64,000 nucleotides of DNA from UBA11524 sp045591175 (GCA_045591175.1 JAZNSI010000048.1:1-64000), one strand, 5' to 3'. Counted from the first letter of the stretch, positions 24,077 through 33,123 are shown. Numbers and translations: made by a program. The notes: generated by a model not told the origin, from the sequence alone.

Positions 24077-25837
24077 TCATGCCTTGATAATGTCCTTGCC
24101 GTACTTCGCCACCAGCCGGTCGCGATCCGCATTACCGATCACGATGGTCAGCTCGGTGCCCTCGTCGGTATATGCCTCGTTGATCACCCGGCCCAGCGGA
24201 CGGATTTGGCTCACCAGGCCATACTGGCTGAAGGGAATCACGAAGGTCACCGGGGCATAGGACTTCTGCAATTCCGCAGCAATGCGGCGCTGAAGCTCGT
24301 CCAGGCCCTCGCCGGTCTTGGCGGAAACCATCACCGCGCCGGGGAAAGTCGGCTCCACATTGCCCAGGTCGCACTTGTTGACGACCTCAATACGCGGCTG
24401 CTCCGTCGCACCCAGCTCGGAAAGCACCTGCATCACCGTGTCGTGCTGCTTGTACATTTCGCAGGACGCGCCGTCGTTGACGATCAGCAGCACATCCGCC
24501 AAAGCCGCCTCATCCAGCGTGGAACGGAAGGCGCTGACCAGCGCGTGCGGCAGCTTGCGGATGAAGCCGACCGTATCCACCAGCAGGAAGGGCGTATGCT
24601 CGGCGGTTTCAATGCGGCGGGAAACCGCATCCAGCGTCGCGAAGAGCTGATCCTGCACGTACACGTCGCTGCCGGTCATCTTGTTCAGCAGCGTGGACTT
24701 GCCCGCGTTGGTGTAGCCCACCAGCGCCACCACAGGGATCTCGTTCTTCTCGCGGTTCTTGCGGCGGAGTTCGCGCTGCTTTTCCACCGTTTCCAGGCGG
24801 CGGCGCAGCTCGGTCATGCGCTCGCGGATGCGGCGGCGATTCATTTCCAGCTTGGATTCACCGGGGCCGCGGGTGCCGATGCCGCCCGCCAGACGCGACA
24901 GCACCAGGCCCTGGCCGATCAGCCTCGTGGACTGATACTGCAGCTGAGCCAGCTCGACCTGCAGCTTGCCCTCGGCGCTGGACGCGCGCTGGGCGAAGAT
25001 GTCCAGGATCAGCGTCGTGCGGTCAACGACCTTCACGCGCAGCATGTCTTCCAGGTTGCGCACCTGGATGCCGGTCAGCTCCTCGTCGAAGATGACCATG
25101 TCCGCCTCCAACGCCTGAGCCTGGCGGGTCAGCTCGTCCGCGCGGCCCTTGCCGATAAAGAGGGCGGTGTCAGGCTTGTCACGCTTCTGGAGGAACATGC
25201 CCACGACCTCCGCGCCGGCGGTGTCCGCCAGGCGGGCCAGCTCCTGCAGGCTCTCCTCATTCTCGATGCCCATCAGGACAGCGCGCTCCTTGGCATTGGG
25301 ATTCTTCTGCTCGTCCTCCCAGCCGACGATGCGGTCGCTTTCCTCAATTTGGCGGTTCCACTCCGCGTCCGGCACCTTGTACCAGCGGACGGGCTCGTCC
25401 ATGAGGATATTCTGCTTTTCGCCCAGGAAGGACGCCTGCACGAAGGTTGGCTCGCCCTTGAGGCACCCCACAGCGACCATCGCGTCATAGCGGAAGGAGC
25501 GCAGCGCGCTGAGGTCCACGTCGGACAGGCGGCCGTCGCCGTTGGGATGGGTGTGCACACAGCGCACGCAGGACAGACGCTGGGCATTGCGGCGCAGGCG
25601 ATAGTCCCGCAGCTCCACGTCGCGGTCCGTGCCCACGGACACATCGACAACTTCGCCGTCGCGGGTGATGTACACGGCGATCTCACGATTGAGCGCGCCG
25701 GTGAACTTCGCCAGGAACTGCATCAGCTCCCGCGGGAGGAAATCGCCGTCCTCCACCTCATAATTGTAAAGGCTCGCCAGCGCGTCGATCACGCTGTCGC
25801 GGATGCCTGTCAAGTTACCATGGACTTCTTGCTTCAT
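24077..25837 (-). CDS. hflX: HflX GTPase with N-terminal JAMM-like domain
   Basis: 586 residues, against about 420-430 for a standalone HflX, the ribosome-binding GTPase that rescues stalled or hibernating ribosomes. The HflX part starts near residue 187 and has the glycine-rich GGIGTRGPGESKLE, P-loop GYTNAGKST, DTVGF and NKCD. The extra 185 residues contain a complete JAMM/MPN+ zinc protease signature: E52, H95-T-H97-P, then S105 and D108 (H-x-H-x7-S-x2-D). GAAAGGA precedes ATG 25837. Last gene of the minus-strand run from ylxM. The GTPase assignment is firm; peptidase or isopeptidase action of the N-domain is inferred from residues only. Confidence 0.93.
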   Translation of the reverse strand: MKQEVHGNLTGIRDSVIDALASLYNYEVEDGDFLPRELMQFLAKFTGALNREIAVYITRDGEVVDVSVGTDRDVELRDYRLRRNAQRLSCVRCVHTHPNGDGRLSDVDLSALRSFRYDAMVAVGCLKGEPTFVQASFLGEKQNILMDEPVRWYKVPDAEWNRQIEESDRIVGWEDEQKNPNAKERAVLMGIENEESLQELARLADTAGAEVVGMFLQKRDKPDTALFIGKGRADELTRQAQALEADMVIFDEELTGIQVRNLEDMLRVKVVDRTTLILDIFAQRASSAEGKLQVELAQLQYQSTRLIGQGLVLSRLAGGIGTRGPGESKLEMNRRRIRERMTELRRRLETVEKQRELRRKNREKNEIPVVALVGYTNAGKSTLLNKMTGSDVYVQDQLFATLDAVSRRIETAEHTPFLLVDTVGFIRKLPHALVSAFRSTLDEAALADVLLIVNDGASCEMYKQHDTVMQVLSELGATEQPRIEVVNKCDLGNVEPTFPGAVMVSAKTGEGLDELQRRIAAELQKSYAPVTFVIPFSQYGLVSQIRPLGRVINEAYTDEGTELTIVIGNADRDRLVAKYGKDIIKA

Positions 25838-25875
25838 TGGGGTTCCTTTCCGTTCAGAAAATAGGTCGACGACCT

Positions 25876-26550
25876 TTAGCCATTTCCCGCTTCATCTGGT
25901 TCCATGTAGTACAGATCGCCGGTTTTGGCATCAAGGTTCACGCGGTAGACCACCTGGCCATTCTGCACCAGGCAGATCTCCCACACACCGTTGTAATCTT
26001 CGCCGCCCATGATGTAGCCGTAGCCCACCGAATAGCCTTCGCTGCTGGTCATACCCAGCAGGAAGAGCGCCTTGGTCAGCGCCTGACCGGCAGGCATGTC
26101 GCCGTCCACCGGCAGACCATAGCTGGGCTGCAGCGCGTAGAGCGCATCGTAGAGCTGCTTGTCCTCCAGCGACCACAGGGCGTGGGTGCCCTTCTGTGCC
26201 GTCCAGCGATCATAGACGTCCTGGAAAAAGCCGTCATAGGTGGTATAGCTGACCAGCACCTCGCCGCTGAACGCATCGATCTCAACACACCAGCCATCCG
26301 TCAGCGAAGTCAGGTCAAACACCGTAACGATCCAGCGGGCATTGTCATCGCTCATTCGTACCAACTCGGCGCGAGTCTGGTAGCTTTCCGGCTGAACCGG
26401 CAGTTCCTGCAAAGCCGTGCTGATGGCCGCTTCCAATGAAATGTGGCCATTGGCAGGTGCGGTGATCTTCACTGGAATATCGGCACTGCCCTCTGCAAAG
26501 GCGGGTGCGCACAGCATCAGCGCAAGGACCAGCATCATCAGTTTCTTCAT
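25876..26550 (-). CDS. Secreted PepSY-like protein
   Basis: 224 residues. Signal peptide to about residue 19 (ALMLCAPAFA), then two repeated beta-alpha-beta units resembling PepSY folds: one ending WCVEIDAFSGEVLVSYT, the other ending YRVNLDAKTGDLYYMEP. PepSY domains are usually extracytoplasmic and thought to restrain proteases, but no enzyme is attached here. ATG 26550 follows AGGAGG at 8 nt and starts the signal peptide. Located between the trmD-linked membrane protein and hflX. Confidence 0.75.
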   Translation of the reverse strand: MKKLMMLVLALMLCAPAFAEGSADIPVKITAPANGHISLEAAISTALQELPVQPESYQTRAELVRMSDDNARWIVTVFDLTSLTDGWCVEIDAFSGEVLVSYTTYDGFFQDVYDRWTAQKGTHALWSLEDKQLYDALYALQPSYGLPVDGDMPAGQALTKALFLLGMTSSEGYSVGYGYIMGGEDYNGVWEICLVQNGQVVYRVNLDAKTGDLYYMEPDEAGNG

Positions 26551-26624
26551 TATTATCGCCTCCTGTGAGTTTGGGGGGATTCTCCCCTGCCTATACAACG
26601 AATCAGGCGTGGAAAATCTTCCCG

Positions 26625-26990
26625 TCACTTACGGGTGCGGATCATCTGCACCGCCAGGAACCCGATGAACGCACATTCCACCAGGATGACGTTGCCGTCG
26701 CCAGTCTTGAGCATGTCCAGCACCGGCACGTTGATGTCGATGAGGGCCAGATACTGGCTGATGACAGTAACGATCAGCACCGTCAGCGGCGCCCACAGGA
26801 GCCCCGCAAAGGGCTCGCGCTTCTTGGTTGCGCCGCACAGAGGCAGCACCAGCGCCAGCGTCACGCCCAGCGTCAGCCCCTTGAACACCTCTGTCCAAAA
26901 GGGGATGCCGTCCATCAGCGGCAGCACCAGGCACAGCAGCGCCGCCATCAGCAGCGGGAGTACAACCACGACCAGCTTGCGCAAAAACAT
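26625..26990 (-). CDS. Small hydrophobic membrane protein
   Basis: 121 residues with three or four transmembrane helices and almost no soluble part. I do not recognise the family. ATG 26990 overlaps the trmD stop by one base (TGATG), with GGAGG inside the end of trmD, so it is translated by coupling to trmD. Function unknown. Confidence 0.72.
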   Translation of the reverse strand: MFLRKLVVVVLPLLMAALLCLVLPLMDGIPFWTEVFKGLTLGVTLALVLPLCGATKKREPFAGLLWAPLTVLIVTVISQYLALIDINVPVLDMLKTGDGNVILVECAFIGFLAVQMIRTRK

Positions 26991-27709
26991 CACAGTTCCT
27001 CCAGCAGTTTCTTTTCCTTGGGGGTGAGTTCCGCCTTGTCCAGCAGGTCAGGACGGAATTTCTTCGTCGCGCGAAGGCTCTCCTGCCGCCGCCACGCCTT
27101 GATCTTCGCATGGTCGCCGGACAGCAGTACCTCCGGCACTTCCATGCCGCAGAGTTCACGGGGACGGGTATACTGCGGGTACTCCAGCAGCCCGTCGGAG
27201 AAGCTCTCCTCCTCCGCAGACTCCCCCGAACCCAGCACGCCAGGAATGAAGCGGCTGACGCAGTCCGTCAGCACCATGGCAGCCAGCTCGCCGCCGGTGA
27301 GAATGTAATCGCCGATGGAGATCTCCTCATCGATGCAGCTATCCAGCGCGCGCTGGTCAACGCCCTCATAGTGGCCGCAAAGCAGCACCAGGTGCTCCTC
27401 CTTCGCCAGCTCGCGGGCCTTGGCGGTGGTCAGCGTCGTGCCGCGGGGCCCCATGTAGATGCGCCGCCCGGAGAAATCCTCCCCGGTAACGTGCTTCATG
27501 GCGTCCATGATGGGCTGGGCCAGCATCACCATGCCCGCGCCGCCGCCGAAGGGGTAATCATCGGTGTTCTTGTGCTTGCGGTCGGAGAAGGGGCGGATAT
27601 CGACGCACTCCACCTCGATCAGCCCCTGTTCCCTCGCACGGCCAAGAATGGACGAGTTCAGCACGCTTTCGAACATCTCCGGGAAGATGGTCAGGATGGT
27701 GATCTTCAT
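26990..27709 (-). CDS. trmD: tRNA (guanine-37-N1)-methyltransferase
   Basis: 239-residue SPOUT methyltransferase that adds m1G37 next to the anticodon, preventing frameshifts. Trefoil-knot motifs are intact: DDYPFGGGAGMVM, LLCGHYEGVDQRA, SIGDYILTGGELA. The catalytic Asp region RFIPGVLG is present. Length normal. Follows rimM with 3 bp between, as in many Firmicutes. Confidence 0.97.
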   Translation of the reverse strand: MKITILTIFPEMFESVLNSSILGRAREQGLIEVECVDIRPFSDRKHKNTDDYPFGGGAGMVMLAQPIMDAMKHVTGEDFSGRRIYMGPRGTTLTTAKARELAKEEHLVLLCGHYEGVDQRALDSCIDEEISIGDYILTGGELAAMVLTDCVSRFIPGVLGSGESAEEESFSDGLLEYPQYTRPRELCGMEVPEVLLSGDHAKIKAWRRQESLRATKKFRPDLLDKAELTPKEKKLLEEL

Positions 27710-27712
27710 CCG

Positions 27713-28234
27713 TTACTCCTCCCAGACAGCAACTTCGTCCAGCTTCTCGCGGATGACGCTGATGCGCTTTTCCGCCACGTCCACCGTCGGGAACACCGCC
27801 TTCAGCGCCGGCGCCATGACAGACGTGCCCTTCGCCTTGAAGACATACACGTCCACCACGCCATGCTGCAGCACATCGGTCAGCTTGCCGATGGACTTGC
27901 CCTCCTCGTCGATGCCCTCGCAGCCGATGAGGTCGGAGATGTAGACCTCATCCTCCTCCAGCGGATTGGCGTGGGCACGGTCCACATAGAGCTGCACCGC
28001 GCGGAACTTCTCCGCATCCTCCATGGAGGCGCAGTCGCCCAGCATAGCATAGACAAAGCCGTCATGCACGCGGTTGCACTTCACCTTGATGGGCGCATAG
28101 GCCTCGCCTTGCTTGATGTAGAGGGTCTTCCAGCGGCGGAAATCGTCGTGGTTGGCAGCGTAGGGCTTGATCTTGACCTCGCCCTTGATGCCCTGGGGCT
28201 TGAGGACTTCGCCGATCATCAGATATTCGATCAT
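27713..28234 (-). CDS. rimM: Ribosome maturation factor RimM
   Basis: 173-residue RimM, which binds S19 and helps mature the 30S head. N-terminal RimM barrel (GEVLKPQGIKGEVKIKP) and C-terminal PRC-barrel (YISDLIGCEGIDEEGKSIGKLTDV) are both present. Two adjacent ATG codons (28237 and 28234) can start the protein; 28234 gives the better distance to GGGAGA. Part of the ffh-rpsP-khpA-rimM-trmD operon. Confidence 0.95.
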   Translation of the reverse strand: MIEYLMIGEVLKPQGIKGEVKIKPYAANHDDFRRWKTLYIKQGEAYAPIKVKCNRVHDGFVYAMLGDCASMEDAEKFRAVQLYVDRAHANPLEEDEVYISDLIGCEGIDEEGKSIGKLTDVLQHGVVDVYVFKAKGTSVMAPALKAVFPTVDVAEKRISVIREKLDEVAVWEE

Positions 28235-28302
28235 CATGATTCTCCCTTGGAAAAAGGGCACAGGAAATCGACTTTCCCGCGCCCCTTATGTGTAAATGTA
28301 GC

Positions 28303-28539
28303 TTACTTGTCGTCCTCGACGATCTCGACGTAAACAGGCTTGCTGTTCTTCGCCGTCGCAGCCTTGATCACCGTGCGGATGGCCTTGGCAATGCGACCCT
28401 GCTTGCCGATGACCTTGCCCATATCCTCGTCAGCCACGCTGAGCTCCAGGATGATGGCTTCGGCCTCGGTCTCACGGACGACGACCTGGTCGGGATGATC
28501 CACCAGGGACTTCGCCACGAAAGTGAGCAATTCCTTCAT
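28303..28539 (-). CDS. khpA: KH-domain RNA-binding protein KhpA
   Basis: 78-residue single KH domain with the GKVIGKQGRIAKAIR loop (G-x-x-G core) that binds RNA. KhpA acts with KhpB/Jag in Gram-positive bacteria in cell elongation control and as a small-RNA partner. Length and position between rpsP and rimM are the standard arrangement. AAAGGA precedes ATG 28539. Confidence 0.95.
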   Translation of the reverse strand: MKELLTFVAKSLVDHPDQVVVRETEAEAIILELSVADEDMGKVIGKQGRIAKAIRTVIKAATAKNSKPVYVEIVEDDK

Positions 28540-28631
28540 AGTAGGGTTCCTTTCTGCCAACTGGCGGTCAACATGGCATAGTACTCCCTTGGTGCTATGC
28601 ACATGTCGAAAAGAAGCGAGACGAAGTCTCC

Positions 28632-28880
28632 TTACTTTTCGATGACGCCGGTCTTCTTCAGCAGAACGCGAACGGTATCGGTGGGCTGAGCGCCGCAGGC
28701 GATCCAGTACTTGGCGCGCTCGCCGTCAACCTTGATGTCAGCGGGCTGGGTCATGGGGTTGTAGTAGCCGATCTCCTCGATGAAGCGGCCATCGCGGGGG
28801 CTGGCGACGTCAGCGACGACAACGCGGTAGAAAGGCTTCTTCTTCATACCCATGCGCTTGAGACGAATTTTAACAGACAT
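28632..28880 (-). CDS. rpsP: 30S ribosomal protein S16
   Basis: 82-residue S16, a small-subunit assembly protein. Recognised by VKIRLKRMGMKKKPFYRVVVAD, DGRFIEEIGYYNP and the C-terminal AQPTDTVR. GAGGAGG precedes ATG 28880. Separated from ffh by 102 bp that hold an AT-rich hairpin. Confidence 0.97.
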   Translation of the reverse strand: MSVKIRLKRMGMKKKPFYRVVVADVASPRDGRFIEEIGYYNPMTQPADIKVDGERAKYWIACGAQPTDTVRVLLKKTGVIEK

Positions 28881-28926
28881 TTTTGTGTTCCTCCTCAAAA
28901 TCTTGTGAGTTGTGATCTATATGGAA

Positions 28927-28949
28927 ATCATATAATCTGTTTATATGAT
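28927..28949 (-). promoter_or_regulatory. AT-rich hairpin between ffh and rpsP
   Basis: ATCATATAA and TTATATGAT form a perfect 9-bp stem with a 5-nt loop. No T-run follows and it is weak in GC, so an RNA-processing or stability element is more likely than a terminator. Confidence 0.4.
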
Positions 28950-28982
28950 ACCACTCGTTGTTTGGTGTGGGCTATCGCCCGC

Positions 28983-30317
28983 TTATTTCATACCCGGGAA
29001 GCGACGCATCATGCGGGCTCCGCGGCCGCCCTTCATCTGGCTGGTCATGCGTTTCATCATGTCCTTGGCCTGCTCGAACTGGCGGATGAGCTGGTTGACG
29101 TCCTGCACGGTGGTGCCGGAGCCGGCGGCGATGCGCTTGCGGCGGCTTGCGTTGAGGACGCTGGGGTTGCGGCGCTCACGGGGCGTCATGGAGCGGATGA
29201 TGGCTTCGGGCTTCTTCATGGCGTTTTCGTCCACGTCGATGTCCTTGCCGCTCATGCCGGGAAGCATCGACAGCATCGACTTGATGCCGCCCATCTTCTT
29301 CATGGACTGCATCTGATCCAGGAAGTCCTCCAGGGTCAGATCCGCCGTGCGGGCCTTCTTGGCGATCTTCTCCGCTTCCGCCTCGTCGAAGGCTTCGGTG
29401 GCCTTGTCGATCAGGGTCAGCACGTCGCCCATGCCGAGGATTCGGCTGGCCATACGGTCGGGGTGGAAGGGTTCGATCTCACTGAGCTTCTCGCCGATAC
29501 CGGAGAACTTGATGGGCTTACCGGTCACCGCGCGCACGGACAGCGCCGCGCCGCCGCGGGTATCGCCGTCCAGCTTGGTAAGGATGACGCCGTCGACTTC
29601 CAGCTTCTCATTGAAGGCCTTGGCCACGTTGACGGATTCCTGACCGATCATCGCGTCGATGACCAGCAGGATTTCCTGCGGGTTGATGGCTTCCTTGATG
29701 CGGACCAGCTCGTCCATCAGCACTTCGTCGATCTGCAGACGACCGGCGGTATCGATGATCAGCACGTCGCGACCCAGGTAACGGGCGCGCTCGACGGCTT
29801 CCTTCGCAGTCTGAACGGGATCCTGAGTGCCGTGCTCGTAAACCGGCACCTTCACCTGCTCACCGACCACCTGCAGCTGCTTGATAGCGGCGGGGCGGTA
29901 GATGTCACAGGCGGCGAGCATGGGCTTCTTGCCCTGCTTGACCAGCCAGCCGGCGAGCTTCGCGGCCATGGTGGTCTTACCGGCGCCCTGCAGACCGCAG
30001 AGCATGTACACCGTCAGCGGGCTGGAGGACCAGGTGAGCTTGGCGTTGGTGCCGCCCATGAGCTGGGTCATCTCATCTCGGACGATAGAAATGACCTGCT
30101 GGGAGGCCGTCAGGCTGGTGGTGATCTCCTGGCCAATACAGCGTTCGGTGACCTTCTTGATGAAATCCTTGGCGACGGCGTAGTTGACGTCAGCCTCAAG
30201 CAGCGCCATGCGAACCTCGCGCATGCCCTCCTTGACGCTCTGCTCCGTCAGCTTGCCCTTGCTGCTCAACTTGCGCAATGCGCCCTGCAGCTTCTCTGTC
30301 AAGCCCTCAAAGGCCAT
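28983..30317 (-). CDS. ffh: Signal recognition particle protein Ffh
   Basis: 444-residue SRP54 GTPase that delivers nascent membrane proteins to SecYEG through FtsY. NG domain: GLQGAGKTT P-loop, DTAGRL, TKLDGD, and the closing GMGD. The methionine-rich M domain (from about 300) ends GMK and binds SRP RNA and signal peptides. Overlaps the end of ylxM by 11 bp. Complete. Confidence 0.98.
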   Translation of the reverse strand: MAFEGLTEKLQGALRKLSSKGKLTEQSVKEGMREVRMALLEADVNYAVAKDFIKKVTERCIGQEITTSLTASQQVISIVRDEMTQLMGGTNAKLTWSSSPLTVYMLCGLQGAGKTTMAAKLAGWLVKQGKKPMLAACDIYRPAAIKQLQVVGEQVKVPVYEHGTQDPVQTAKEAVERARYLGRDVLIIDTAGRLQIDEVLMDELVRIKEAINPQEILLVIDAMIGQESVNVAKAFNEKLEVDGVILTKLDGDTRGGAALSVRAVTGKPIKFSGIGEKLSEIEPFHPDRMASRILGMGDVLTLIDKATEAFDEAEAEKIAKKARTADLTLEDFLDQMQSMKKMGGIKSMLSMLPGMSGKDIDVDENAMKKPEAIIRSMTPRERRNPSVLNASRRKRIAAGSGTTVQDVNQLIRQFEQAKDMMKRMTSQMKGGRGARMMRRFPGMK

Positions 30318-30678
30318 TGTTTTCCTCCTGATCGAGCCGGATGAGCGTATCTATCGCTCGTTCGGCTTCATCGTAGCGCTTTTCCTTCAGCAGATTCCGG
30401 CACATTTCCAGGCCGTCCTCCATCTTGCGGAAGCGCGCTGCCATGCCAAGCTTCTCCTCCATGTCGAAGAGGCGCTGGGCCGCGCGGGTGAGCATATCAT
30501 GCACGCCCTGACGGCTGATTCCTGCCTCCTGGGCGATTTCCGCCAGGGAGAGATCCTCCTCACAGTGGAGCGTCAGCACCTGACGCTGCTTATCGGTCAG
30601 CAGCCCACCGTAGAAGGCCGTCAGCCATGCCAGCTCGATTTTCCGGCTGACCTCGTCCGCGATCCGTTCTTCCGCCAT
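30307..30678 (-). CDS. ylxM: YlxM family helix-turn-helix protein
   Basis: 123-residue YlxM/p13-like protein, found directly upstream of ffh in Firmicutes. A sigma-70 region-4-like HTH occupies about 28-75 (LTDKQRQVLTLHCEEDLSLAEIAQ split as DKQR...SLAEIAQEAGISRQG). It is thought to support SRP function rather than act as a sigma factor. ATG 30678 is chosen because AGGAGG is 8 nt upstream; the upstream GTG would overlap that site. First gene of the operon. Confidence 0.92.
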   Translation of the reverse strand: MAEERIADEVSRKIELAWLTAFYGGLLTDKQRQVLTLHCEEDLSLAEIAQEAGISRQGVHDMLTRAAQRLFDMEEKLGMAARFRKMEDGLEMCRNLLKEKRYDEAERAIDTLIRLDQEENNGL

Positions 30679-30707
30679 GGCGCTCACCTCCTGTCAAGGG
30701 GTTTCCA

Positions 30708-30749
30708 TTGACACCACGTCATTATACTACAAGGCGCGATGGGTGTCAA
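30708..30749. promoter_or_regulatory. Inverted repeat bracketing the ylxM promoter
   Basis: TTGACACC (30708-30715) and GGTGTCAA (30742-30749) form a perfect 8-bp inverted repeat. One arm contains the -35 box and the other lies near or just after the transcription start, as expected of an operator pair. Confidence 0.45.
30721..30749 (-). promoter_or_regulatory. ylxM-ffh operon promoter (perfect consensus)
   Basis: Minus-strand TTGACA and TATAAT with a 17-bp spacer: an exact sigma-A/sigma-70 consensus. It should drive ylxM-ffh-rpsP-khpA-rimM-trmD and, since no convincing terminator follows, possibly through hflX. Confidence 0.88.
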
Positions 30750-30795
30750 GTACTTTTCCATGACAGATGTAACTTTTTTTGAAACTTTTCATCAG

Positions 30796-30822
30796 AAAAC
30801 CGCCCCGCGTCACGCAGGGCGG
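30796..30822 (-). terminator. Terminator of the large peptidoglycan-binding gene
   Basis: Minus strand: CCGCCCTGCG pairs with the CGCGGGGCGG side (one mismatch or bulge), followed by TTTTC. Confidence 0.7.
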
Positions 30823-30828
30823 CTGGTA

Positions 30829-33039
30829 TTACTTGTAGGGGATCGTCTCGCCTGTCAGCTTGTACCAGAAGTCACGCAATGCCTTCTGGTTGGTCACTCC
30901 GTAGTCGGGGTCATTCTGCTCCGTCTCGGACATGTCGCGCAGGAAATGCACGCAGTTCTGGCCTTCAAAGTCGTTGTTCGGGATCGGGTTGATGCCGTGA
31001 GCAACGTTGTGGGTAGTCGCCACCGTCCAGCGGCCATCGGGCAGGCGGACGTAGACGGGCTTGGGCGTCCAGGGCCTCATGCCGGTGAATGCCGCGTTCA
31101 TAGCGGCGGTGTCCGCCTTGGTGGACGGTTCGACGTCACAGTGGCGGCCGCGGGCGATGATCGTCAGCGACCAGCTGATGTCCGTCGCAGGATCGTAGAC
31201 CAGGAAAGCCTGATAATCACGCATGCTGCCCTTGATCTCATCCTTCCAGTGCAGCAGCTGGATCTGGGACTTTGCCGGCGGGGCCACATAGCCCATGGAA
31301 CCGTAGATACCACTTTCGCCGCCCGTGGGGAACGCCTTGGCGCTGCCGGAATAGAGCAGCGACTGGGTATTCTTGCCCGCCACGCCATCCACAGTGAGAT
31401 TATTGATCGCCTGGAAGGACCGGACCGCCTCGTAAGTCGCATCGTCATAGGTGCCGGTGACCGTCAGGCGATAGCTGAGCTTCACCAGCGCCTGCTGCAG
31501 GCGAATGACCATCGGGCCCGTCGCGCCGCTGCGCAGATTGGTATACGCTGGGACGCTCTCGCCCTGCTGGACGCCCTTGGCATTCAGCGCGTCGTCGGAA
31601 TACAGCCGGGCGTACGTGCTCAAATTGCCTTCGCCGCTGGCGGTGAGGCCGTTCATCTGCTGGAAAGCCTTCATGGCTGCCGCTGTGCCGCTGCCGTACT
31701 GGCCATCCGCCGTGCCGCTGAGATACCCCAGCGCTATCAGGCGGCTCTGCACAGATTTCACGTCATTGCCGGAGTCCCCCTGGGACAGGTCGCGCTGCGG
31801 GATGCCGTTGGGATCCGTGATATCGACCTCCGGCTCCTGTTCTTCCGGAGTTGGGCTGGGCGTGGGAGTTGCCTCCGCGCGGATGGCCGCATCGGAGAAC
31901 ATCACGCCATAGGTTTTCGTACCGGCCACGCCATCCACCGTCAGGCCATTGGCCTTCTGGAAGGCTTTGACTGCCGCCAGGGTCGCGGTACCGAACTGGC
32001 CATCCGCCGCACCGGCGAGGTAGCCCAGTTCCATCAGGCGGCGCTGCACAAAGGCCACGTCCTCACCGGAGTTGCCGTAGCGCAGCGTGCGGTAGAGCAC
32101 CACGTCATCCGCAGGGCCGGGGGCGGGCGTCGGCGTGGGTTCCTGTGTGGGGGGCTGGGTGATCTCCGTGTCCGCGCTGATGGCGTCGTCGGAGAAGAGC
32201 ATAGCGACGGTCTTAGCACCCACTACGCCGTCCACGCTCAGGCCGTGCCTGCGCTGGAAGGCCTTCACAGCCGTCTGCATCGCAGAATCAAACTGGCCGT
32301 CGGCCGTGTCGGAAAAGTATCCCAGCTCAGCCAGGCGCTGCTGGGTGTACTGCACGTCCTTGCCGGACATGCCGTAGCGCAGTGTGCGGGTGGGAATCGC
32401 AAACGCTGGCGGATTGGTGACGATGGGCCCGCTGATCAGGTTGCCCGATGCGTCAAAGTAAGTCTCCAGCTTGGTCAGAGTGAGCTTGCCGGCCTTGCCG
32501 TCTGCGGTGAGGCCAACGGTTTTCTGGAAGGCCCTGACGGCCGCATCGGTGCCCGTGCTAAAGTCGCCGTCCACCGTACCGGGGTTGAAGCCCAGCGCCG
32601 CCAGCGCCCGCTGAAGGACACGCACCCGCTCGCCCTGGGAGCCAAGCTGCAATGTGGTGTACACACCGCCGAAAAGCCCGCCGGGGCTGGTCACATCGTC
32701 GTCCGGCATATCCGTGGATGTATCGCCGGACGAGGGGGCGTCGCCGATCTGGATGCCCGTCAGCTCTGCGACCTTTCGCAGCGTTGCGGGGCCGGCCACG
32801 CCATCCACCGTCAGCGAATGCTCCGTTTGGAAGCTGCGCACCGCCGTGCGGGTACCCTTGCCGTACACGCCGTCGATGATGCCGGAATAGTAGCCCAGCT
32901 CCGTCAAGGCGGTTTGCAGCAGGGTGATGTTTTCCCCGCGCTGTGGATAGCGCAGCGTCAGCGCAAAGCCGCTGCTGGTCATCAGCAGCATGGCCGCCAA
33001 CGTCAGCGCCAGCACGCGCGGGATGATTCTCTTGATCAT
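30829..33039 (-). CDS. Secreted protein with six peptidoglycan-binding repeats and a C-terminal domain
   Basis: 736 residues. Signal peptide to about residue 27. Six PG_binding_1-type repeats follow, each about 65 residues with an L-R-x-G-x-x-G-x-D-V-x-x-x-Q-x-x-L start and a D-G-x-F/Y-G pattern; several are joined by Thr/Pro-rich linkers such as TPTPSPTPEE. The last 170 residues are a separate domain (QLLHWKDEIKG, IIARGRHCDVEP, HGINPIPNNDFEGQNCVHF) with conserved His, Asp and Cys that could be catalytic. Domain order resembles other wall-bound hydrolases. ATG 33039 is used because AGGAGG is 7 nt upstream. The three N-terminal repeats are similar to the next gene's. Confidence 0.85.
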   Translation of the reverse strand: MIKRIIPRVLALTLAAMLLMTSSGFALTLRYPQRGENITLLQTALTELGYYSGIIDGVYGKGTRTAVRSFQTEHSLTVDGVAGPATLRKVAELTGIQIGDAPSSGDTSTDMPDDDVTSPGGLFGGVYTTLQLGSQGERVRVLQRALAALGFNPGTVDGDFSTGTDAAVRAFQKTVGLTADGKAGKLTLTKLETYFDASGNLISGPIVTNPPAFAIPTRTLRYGMSGKDVQYTQQRLAELGYFSDTADGQFDSAMQTAVKAFQRRHGLSVDGVVGAKTVAMLFSDDAISADTEITQPPTQEPTPTPAPGPADDVVLYRTLRYGNSGEDVAFVQRRLMELGYLAGAADGQFGTATLAAVKAFQKANGLTVDGVAGTKTYGVMFSDAAIRAEATPTPSPTPEEQEPEVDITDPNGIPQRDLSQGDSGNDVKSVQSRLIALGYLSGTADGQYGSGTAAAMKAFQQMNGLTASGEGNLSTYARLYSDDALNAKGVQQGESVPAYTNLRSGATGPMVIRLQQALVKLSYRLTVTGTYDDATYEAVRSFQAINNLTVDGVAGKNTQSLLYSGSAKAFPTGGESGIYGSMGYVAPPAKSQIQLLHWKDEIKGSMRDYQAFLVYDPATDISWSLTIIARGRHCDVEPSTKADTAAMNAAFTGMRPWTPKPVYVRLPDGRWTVATTHNVAHGINPIPNNDFEGQNCVHFLRDMSETEQNDPDYGVTNQKALRDFWYKLTGETIPYK

Positions 33040-33094
33040 GTTCATTCCTCCTGGAGGGAATCGCCCCTGGTATACCGGGGGTTCATCGACAACC

Positions 33095-33123
33095 AGTATA
33101 GCATGTATCGGGTAATTTGTAAA
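33095..33123 (-). promoter_or_regulatory. Promoter of the large peptidoglycan-binding gene
   Basis: Minus-strand TTTACA -35 and TATACT -10, 17-bp spacer, with TGC before the -10. Confidence 0.6.

Noticed and set aside
31200..32990. DNA-level tandem repeat in the peptidoglycan-binding gene
   Set aside because: The repeats are protein domains with strongly diverged DNA, not a recent tandem array or CRISPR.
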